The notes beneath the pieces were generated by a model, which had not been told where the DNA came from, searched no databases, and saw only the letters and a program-made list of their open reading frames with translations. This document shows positions 58,637-64,000 of a stretch of DNA of 64,000 nucleotides, piece by piece. A program made the translations under genes and the position numbers. The stretch is from Paenibacillus sp. NEAU-GSW1 (lineage in GTDB: Bacteria > Bacillota > Bacilli > Paenibacillales > Paenibacillaceae): contig NZ_WOVL01000015.1 in the NCBI RefSeq assembly GCF_009737085.1, forward strand, positions 1 through 64,000. Reading direction: 5' to 3'. How positions within the stretch are numbered: position 1 is the first letter of the stretch; each line of letters starts with the position of its first letter.

Positions 58637-60289
58637 TCAACCCTCCTGCTGCTTCCGGTATTGGTTTGGCGAGACGCCTTCAATTTTCTTGAACACCTTG
58701 CTGAAATATTTCTCATCATCGTATCCGACCATCTCGGCGATCTGGCCAATTTTCAAATTTGGGTTTGCAAGCAATAAACGAGCCTTCTCTACACGGATCC
58801 GGGCCAAATAATCGAACACATTCTCCCCCATCTCCTGTTTGAAACGGCGGGATATATATTCGCGGCTCAAGTAGAAACGTTCCGATATGTCTTGCAGCGT
58901 CACCTCACGGTGATAGTGCTGCTCCATATACTTCGCGATTTCGTGCATCACATTCATTTCTTGCTGGCGGTTGGATCCGCCATGATAGACTTGCGCAAGC
59001 TCGTTCAGCCCGGCAAGCAGCCGTTCGCGCCATATCGACAAAGACAATCGGCCTGTCTCGTCCATCAAGCTCGACAACAATTGAATTGAATTATCGGCAA
59101 CGTTCAGCTTAAACTCTCCAATGTCTGCACCCGATTCTTCGGGCCGTGAAGCTTTGTCATTAAATAAACGATTTACGATCGCATCGAATTCGCTAAACCA
59201 TTGCTCCATCTGCGACTGGCTGATCGATTCAAGCCTGCTGAGCGCATCGATCCAGCTGTCGACAGCGGCTTGAAGATCCTTCTCCCGACCGCTGCGCACG
59301 GCGACGCGGAACCGTTCTTCGTAATCGGTCATGCTAAGCGACCCGCCCGCACCGGACGCTGCTGCGGCTGGTTCCACACCATTCAGGCTGTCGCTGAAAT
59401 CGAGCAAATTGCGCTGCTTAAGCGCTGCCCGCGCCTTCTGATAGGATACCGACACGCCGCTGGGAAACGGCTGAATCGTGCCGATGCCGAATTCGATCCG
59501 GCTTTGAATCGTATTGCGGATTCCCGCCTGAACCCGACGGATCGTGTCCGGCCACTCCTCAAGCCTGCCCCACAACAGCAATACCATTTCATGTTCGCTG
59601 TTCCAATAACGGAACGCGAATCCGCGCCCGTCTTCCCGTAATATTTCATTGCAAACATTCGACAATGCAAAAAAGAGCAGGTCGCGATTAAGGGCAAATT
59701 TCCGCATAACCGCCGGTTCGAGCGTATCGAGCCCAACGACTATCGTCAAGCAGCGTTCAATCAAATCAAGCTTGAATTCATCTTTGAGCACGCTTGGCAG
59801 CGAAGTTTTACCGCCGTTCTCGCTGATCAGTCCCGAAAACAGCTTATCCCAATAAAGCGGCTTAATTTGATTAATTTCCATATTCCGCTGCTGCGTAAGC
59901 TGACGCGACCGTTCCTCGCCTTCCCAGCTAAGCTTTGCTTTTCTTAATGCTTCAGTCAGCTGCTCCGGGTCAACCGGCTTCAGCAAATAATCAAGTCCGC
60001 CGTATTTCATCGAGCTTCGGACCAATTCGAAGTCATCATAACCGCTGACGACGATCGTTTTGCACTTGCGCGATTCCGCTTGCAGCCAAGCAAGCAAACT
60101 GACGCCGTCCCGGTGCGGCATGCGCATGTCGGTAATGACGATTTCCGGCTGCTCCTCTTCGATTAGCACAATCGCGGTATCGCCGTTGTCCGCCTCCAGT
60201 ATCGCATCGATGCCAAGCGTTTCCCAATCGATCAGCAGCCGGATCGCATCGCGCACATGCTGCTCGTCATCCACTAACAATACTTTCAT
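58637..60289 (-). CDS. AraC-type response regulator, YesN-like
   Basis: A 550-residue regulator: receiver domain (1-120) with the phospho-acceptor Asp in IVITDMRMPHRDG and Lys in YLLKPVDPEQL, a long linker of about 300 residues, and a C-terminal AraC HTH (EVTLQDISERFYLSREYISR, then IGQIAEMVGYDDEKYFSKVF). It starts within the sensor-kinase stop (ATGA overlap). The architecture and the adjacent sugar ABC permeases match YesMN-type systems for polysaccharide or oligosaccharide uptake. Confidence 0.92.
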   Translation of the reverse strand: MKVLLVDDEQHVRDAIRLLIDWETLGIDAILEADNGDTAIVLIEEEQPEIVITDMRMPHRDGVSLLAWLQAESRKCKTIVVSGYDDFELVRSSMKYGGLDYLLKPVDPEQLTEALRKAKLSWEGEERSRQLTQQRNMEINQIKPLYWDKLFSGLISENGGKTSLPSVLKDEFKLDLIERCLTIVVGLDTLEPAVMRKFALNRDLLFFALSNVCNEILREDGRGFAFRYWNSEHEMVLLLWGRLEEWPDTIRRVQAGIRNTIQSRIEFGIGTIQPFPSGVSVSYQKARAALKQRNLLDFSDSLNGVEPAAAASGAGGSLSMTDYEERFRVAVRSGREKDLQAAVDSWIDALSRLESISQSQMEQWFSEFDAIVNRLFNDKASRPEESGADIGEFKLNVADNSIQLLSSLMDETGRLSLSIWRERLLAGLNELAQVYHGGSNRQQEMNVMHEIAKYMEQHYHREVTLQDISERFYLSREYISRRFKQEMGENVFDYLARIRVEKARLLLANPNLKIGQIAEMVGYDDEKYFSKVFKKIEGVSPNQYRKQQEG

Positions 60290-62127
60290 GACTGCTCCTC
60301 CAATTCGCTGCTCATCGGTATACGTATCGTCACACTAAAGCCTCCGGCAGCCGCCGAATCGACGCTCATTTCTGCCGCATCGTTGTAGTAAAGCTTAAGC
60401 CGCATCCAAACATTGCTGATGCCGATATGGCTCTGTTCCTCGAGCAGACCAGCGCCGGAGCGCTGCAGCAAGCTGTGAAGCTCCCGCAGTTTAACTGAAT
60501 CGACTCCCGATCCGTTATCCTCCACACGAATCGTGAGCCACTCTCCGCCGGCAATATCTGCAGCAATGCGAATCCATCCGCTCCCGCCGGCATTCTCATA
60601 GCCATGCTTGAAGTAGTTTTCGATTAGCGGCTGCAGCAGCATTTTCGGCACTTTTATAGCGAGCGCGTCGGGCTCGATAGCATACACGACAGACAGCCCC
60701 TCGTTAAAACGCTGCTGTTGAAGCTCCAAGTAGGCTTTGGCATGGTTAAGCTCAACCGCGAACGATACAATCGTCTCGCTGGTGTTCATATTGTAGCGCA
60801 TCATCTTCGCAAGCGCAGAGATGAGCGAATACACCTTTGGCGCCTTCGCCTGCAAGGCCAGCGTGCCGATCGATTGCAGCGCATTATACAGAAAATGCGG
60901 ATTAATCTGCGCCTGCATCGCCCTGAGCTGATTCGTCTTATTCGCTATCTCGAGCCGGTATTCGCTGTTAATCAATTCTTTGATCGTTTGAATCATCGTA
61001 TTAAATCTTCGCGCCAAAATGCCAACCTCATCGCGCCCCTGCACAGGAACGACGATGTTGAAATTACCGGCTTGCACCTGATTAATATGGCCGATAAGCC
61101 GTTTGATCGGTTTTGTAAAATGATACGATACAAACACGCTGGCGACAACGACAAAAGTTATAAAAACAATTAGGATCGATGTATTGATCGTCCGGATGGC
61201 ATCGGCGCTTTCATACAGATAGGAGTACGGAAGCTGCTTAACGACGATCCAATCCATATAATTCGTTTGAAGCGTATCGTAAATAATAATGCCGGAAAAT
61301 GAATCGTCCGTCCATTTCACAACCCCGTTGCCGGAGGCGCTTTCCGTTACTTTATCCGCCCATGGCATGTCCTTTACCGAGTCAATCCCGACTCCGTTCT
61401 CCGCACAAATGATGTTTTGCTCGCGGTCGATAATATACATTTGCTCCTCGTCGGCAAGCGTCAGCTGTTTGCATACTCGGTTCAACTCCGCCGAATTAAT
61501 GTCCATCGACAAATAGCCGATCACCTGATCGCTAGGAGTGCGGATAATGGGACGCTGCAAGGTGAAAACGCTTTCTTTTTTAACAGAACTGCTCCAATCC
61601 AGCGCATAAGTAACGCTCTCATGAGTCGCCTCGACGAAAGGATTAGGGTTATCCTTTTTGGATTCCGGCCATTCGCTTTCCAGTTCTACACCGCTCCGAA
61701 ACAGTCCGCGCGCCAGCAAATACGACAGCCGGTTCTTGCCAATTTCCAAATAGATTTGATGAATTCCTCTTGTCGATTGATAAATATTGAGCATGCTCGT
61801 ATAAATTAGCATATTGTTTTTCTCGTCAAAAGCAAAGGCGTTCACGTTCGGAGACTGGCCGCGTTCAATCAACGCGTACAGCGAGCTGCTCGTATTCAAA
61901 TTGTTATAGACGTCAAGCGATGTCTCGTTAATCGTCTCCATGTATCGGCTAATGTTGTTTTTTCCGAGCGATAACAGCTTCTGATTCTCGTGAATCGCCT
62001 GCTCTGTCACTTGATTTTTAATATAGTGATTGGACAGAATCATCGAGATCGTAATCGGAATAACCGTTACGGCAAGCAGCAGTGCCATCAGCTTCCTGCG
62101 AATACTTGTTGCGAACAACAGCCTCAC
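60286..62127 (-). CDS. Sensor histidine kinase, YesM-like
   Basis: A 613-residue kinase: membrane helix near 14-34, an extracytoplasmic sensor of about 265 residues, second helix near 300-322 (SILIVFITFVVVASVFVSYH), HAMP (about 325-375), a His-kinase domain with phospho-His in QINPHFLYNALQ, and an HATPase domain with IRVEDNGSGVD. A GTG start is used. It is divergent from the sugar permeases at 62269 and probably senses an extracellular sugar or solute-binding protein. Confidence 0.92.
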   Translation of the reverse strand: MRLLFATSIRRKLMALLLAVTVIPITISMILSNHYIKNQVTEQAIHENQKLLSLGKNNISRYMETINETSLDVYNNLNTSSSLYALIERGQSPNVNAFAFDEKNNMLIYTSMLNIYQSTRGIHQIYLEIGKNRLSYLLARGLFRSGVELESEWPESKKDNPNPFVEATHESVTYALDWSSSVKKESVFTLQRPIIRTPSDQVIGYLSMDINSAELNRVCKQLTLADEEQMYIIDREQNIICAENGVGIDSVKDMPWADKVTESASGNGVVKWTDDSFSGIIIYDTLQTNYMDWIVVKQLPYSYLYESADAIRTINTSILIVFITFVVVASVFVSYHFTKPIKRLIGHINQVQAGNFNIVVPVQGRDEVGILARRFNTMIQTIKELINSEYRLEIANKTNQLRAMQAQINPHFLYNALQSIGTLALQAKAPKVYSLISALAKMMRYNMNTSETIVSFAVELNHAKAYLELQQQRFNEGLSVVYAIEPDALAIKVPKMLLQPLIENYFKHGYENAGGSGWIRIAADIAGGEWLTIRVEDNGSGVDSVKLRELHSLLQRSGAGLLEEQSHIGISNVWMRLKLYYNDAAEMSVDSAAAGGFSVTIRIPMSSELEEQS

Positions 62128-62212
62128 CCCATGTCAATATATTACACCAAACCCATCATATCTATCTGTGTTCGAAAAAACAATAACGTTTTATATTTAC
62201 ATCATTAGGAGA

Positions 62213-62260
62213 GTCTTCGCAAAACCAAGCAAATGCTTACGAAGCAAAACTTTTAGGAGG
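62213..62260 (+). repeat. Collapsed palindromic repeat carrying the Shine-Dalgarno of the sugar permease gene
   Basis: CTTCGCAAAAC, then GCTTACGAAGCAAAACTTTT and AGGAGG: the start and end of the unit are kept, but the central hairpin strand is missing, as if a deletion between its two arms occurred. AGGAGG is 8 bases before the ATG at 62269. Same family as 32211-32294 and 56601-56729. Confidence 0.8.
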
Positions 62261-62268
62261 GTTAAGAG

Positions 62269-63156
62269 ATGCATACTCGAAAAAAATCAAGTCAATGGCT
62301 GCAGCAGCTCGTATTTCTTGGGCCTGGCACAATCGCATTTGCGTTAATCGTGCTCATTCCGTTTCTGCTCGGCTTCTACTACTCGTTCACCGAATGGAAC
62401 GGACTCGACTTGGACAAAGCCAAATGGACGGGCATGGATAACCTGACGCGTATCTTTACGAATGATGACAAATTTTGGGCCGCGTTCTGGTTTACACTCC
62501 GTTTCACGTTCGTAACGATTATAGCGACGAATTTGTTAGGCTTTTTGCTCGCTTTGTTGCTCACGCGGCCGTTGAAAGGAAGAAACGCGTTAAGAACTGT
62601 TTTTTTCCTGCCGAACGTGCTTGGCGGCATCTTGCTCGGTTACATCTGGCAATTCATATTCACAAAAGGGTTTAAAACAATCGGCGAAATGACCGGCTGG
62701 CCGCTGTTCGAATTGCCGTGGCTCGGAACGCCGGACACCGGCTTCTGGGGACTCGTCATCGTATTCGTCTGGCAAACTGCAGGCTACATGATGATTATCT
62801 ACATCGCGGCAATTGTCGGCGTACCGAAGGATATGCTCGAGGCGGCAACGATCGACGGCGCTTCCTACTGGCAGACGATTCGCAAAGTAACGGCTCCGCT
62901 CATTATGCCAGCCATTACCGTGTGCTTGTTCCTGACAACTTCGAACGCGTTCAAAATGTTCGACTTGAACTTCTCGTTGACCAAAGGCGGTCCCGGCACT
63001 TCAACGCAATCGCTCGCTTATAACATTTACGCCGAGGCGCTGGTCAACAATCGTTACGGACTTGGCACCGCCAAAGCGATGCTGTTCTTCTTCGCCGTAT
63101 CGATCATCGCCATTACGCAAGTGTGGCTTACTAAACGGAAGGAGGTTGAAGCTTAA
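62269..63156 (+). CDS. Sugar ABC transporter permease, MalF/UgpA-like
   Basis: A 295-residue inner-membrane permease with six helices and the EAA loop EAATIDGASYWQTIRKVTAP, which contacts the ATPase. It starts just behind the repeat-derived AGGAGG. Its stop overlaps the next permease start by one base (TAATG). With the divergent YesM/YesN-like pair it forms a typical Paenibacillus oligosaccharide uptake locus; the binding protein is presumably beyond the window. Confidence 0.93.
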   Translation: MHTRKKSSQWLQQLVFLGPGTIAFALIVLIPFLLGFYYSFTEWNGLDLDKAKWTGMDNLTRIFTNDDKFWAAFWFTLRFTFVTIIATNLLGFLLALLLTRPLKGRNALRTVFFLPNVLGGILLGYIWQFIFTKGFKTIGEMTGWPLFELPWLGTPDTGFWGLVIVFVWQTAGYMMIIYIAAIVGVPKDMLEAATIDGASYWQTIRKVTAPLIMPAITVCLFLTTSNAFKMFDLNFSLTKGGPGTSTQSLAYNIYAEALVNNRYGLGTAKAMLFFFAVSIIAITQVWLTKRKEVEA

Positions 63157-63986
63157 TGGCTGCAAGTCGTTTTAGCCGCTTCACCGTCATCACGCTCGCG
63201 CTGCTGCTTGCGCTGCTGTTCTTGTCTCCCTTCTACTTCGTACTCGTCAATTCGTTGAAGGAGCTTGGCGAAATTATGATCGACGCCGCATCGCTGCCGG
63301 AGAAGTACTTATGGGGCAACTATAATAAAGTGTGGGAAATTATCCGGTTCCCGAAAGTGCTGTTCAACTCGATTATGATTACAGCTGTCAGCGTTACCGG
63401 CATCGTCATCATTAGCGCAATGGCCGGATACCGGCTCGTCCGCAGGCCGACACTGTTCAACAAACTGCTTTTCACCTGCTTCATCGCGGCTATGATTATC
63501 CCGTTCCAATCGATCATGCTGCAGCTGGTTCGCGTTACAAGCCTGCTCGAGCTTCGCGGCAACTTATTGGGCATTTTCGTTTGCTATCTCGGCTTCGGCC
63601 TCTCGCTTTCGACCTTTCTCTTCCACGGCTTTGTCAAAAGCGTGCCGGTTGAAATCGAAGAAGCGGCTGTCGTAGACGGCTGCACGCCGTACGGCGTCTT
63701 CTGGAAAATCGTATTCCCGTTGTTAAAGCCGATCATGGTTACGGTCATCATTTTGAACGGACTATGGATTTGGAACGACTATCTGCTTCCGGTACTCGTT
63801 ATCGGCGCAAATAAAGATTTAACGACAATTCCGCTTGCGGTAACTCGCTTTTTCGGGCAATATACGAAACAATGGGATTTGGCGCTCGCAGGACTGACGA
63901 TGAGCGTGGCTCCGATTCTAGCTGTATTCCTGATGCTGCAAAAACATATTGTCGAAGGCATTTCCGCAGGTTCTTTAAAAGGTTAA
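63156..63986 (+). CDS. Sugar ABC transporter permease, MalG/UgpE-like
   Basis: A 276-residue permease, six helices, with the EAA loop EEAAVVDGCTPYGVFWKIVF. It is the translationally coupled partner of the upstream permease, together forming the membrane pore. No ATPase or binding protein is encoded here; in this family the ATPase is often shared and encoded elsewhere (MsmX-like). The window ends 14 bases after its stop. Confidence 0.93.
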   Translation: MAASRFSRFTVITLALLLALLFLSPFYFVLVNSLKELGEIMIDAASLPEKYLWGNYNKVWEIIRFPKVLFNSIMITAVSVTGIVIISAMAGYRLVRRPTLFNKLLFTCFIAAMIIPFQSIMLQLVRVTSLLELRGNLLGIFVCYLGFGLSLSTFLFHGFVKSVPVEIEEAAVVDGCTPYGVFWKIVFPLLKPIMVTVIILNGLWIWNDYLLPVLVIGANKDLTTIPLAVTRFFGQYTKQWDLALAGLTMSVAPILAVFLMLQKHIVEGISAGSLKG

Positions 63987-64000
63987 TAGAATTAATCCCT

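Overview
The window looks like a chromosomal segment of a spore-forming Firmicute of the Paenibacillus type. The signs are an alpha/beta-type small acid-soluble spore protein, moderate GC content, many AraC-type regulators, a YesM/YesN-like two-component pair beside a sugar ABC transporter, and several carbohydrate hydrolases (GH42, GH51, GH95). I see no rRNA, tRNA, CRISPR array, prophage or insertion sequence. Most of the window is ordinary core and carbohydrate-use content.

Layout. 1-5.8 kb: an ECF sigma factor with a probable membrane anti-sigma factor, an O-methyltransferase, a THUMP rRNA methyltransferase and a lipoteichoic acid synthase. 5.8-14.9 kb: mostly minus-strand small and housekeeping genes: DUF559 nuclease-like protein, PDZ/Lon-like protease, DUF1450 protein, HesB-like protein, DUF1232 protein, M14 peptidase, glutamate racemase, a YtxG/YtxH-like pair, DUF86 protein, a 35-residue membrane protein, Dabb protein, a CuA-like cupredoxin and a holin-like protein. 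14.9-20 kb: AraC regulator divergent from a GH42 beta-galactosidase, then a GH51 arabinofuranosidase. 20-24 kb: a heterodimeric ABC exporter. 24-31 kb: NlpC/P60 hydrolase, Mn-dependent pyrophosphatase, HAD phosphatase, VOC dioxygenase-like protein, MBL hydrolase and an OmpR-type two-component system. 31-36 kb: a purple-acid-phosphatase-like protein divergent from a three-gene VTC / DUF4956 / CotH operon. 36-42 kb: an oxidoreductase, an AarF/UbiB kinase with a phasin-like protein, a DNA-ligase-like protein whose nucleophilic lysine is replaced by Met, a spore protein and FabV. 42-47 kb: GH95 fucosidase divergent from AraC, and an LLM monooxygenase downstream of an ArsR regulator. 47-58.5 kb: a secreted stalk/PKD protein, truncated hemoglobin, aconitase, TerC, chorismate synthase, LysR, a SufR-like regulator, TrhO, DUF1450 and an orphan protein. 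58.6-64 kb: YesN/YesM-like pair and two sugar ABC permeases; the substrate-binding gene is probably just past the right edge.

The most unusual content lies between genes. A palindromic repeat with a roughly 40-base unit sits directly before three unrelated start codons (trhO, the phosphatase and the sugar permease) and its 3' end supplies the Shine-Dalgarno sequence. It is present as three perfect 43-base tandem copies, two 39-base copies and one collapsed copy. Several other families of nested palindromes and direct repeats fill nearly every intergenic gap longer than 300 bases. Candidate operators were also found: paired ArsR palindromes, triplicate AraC-type direct repeats, an ECF-type promoter and an aconitase leader palindrome.
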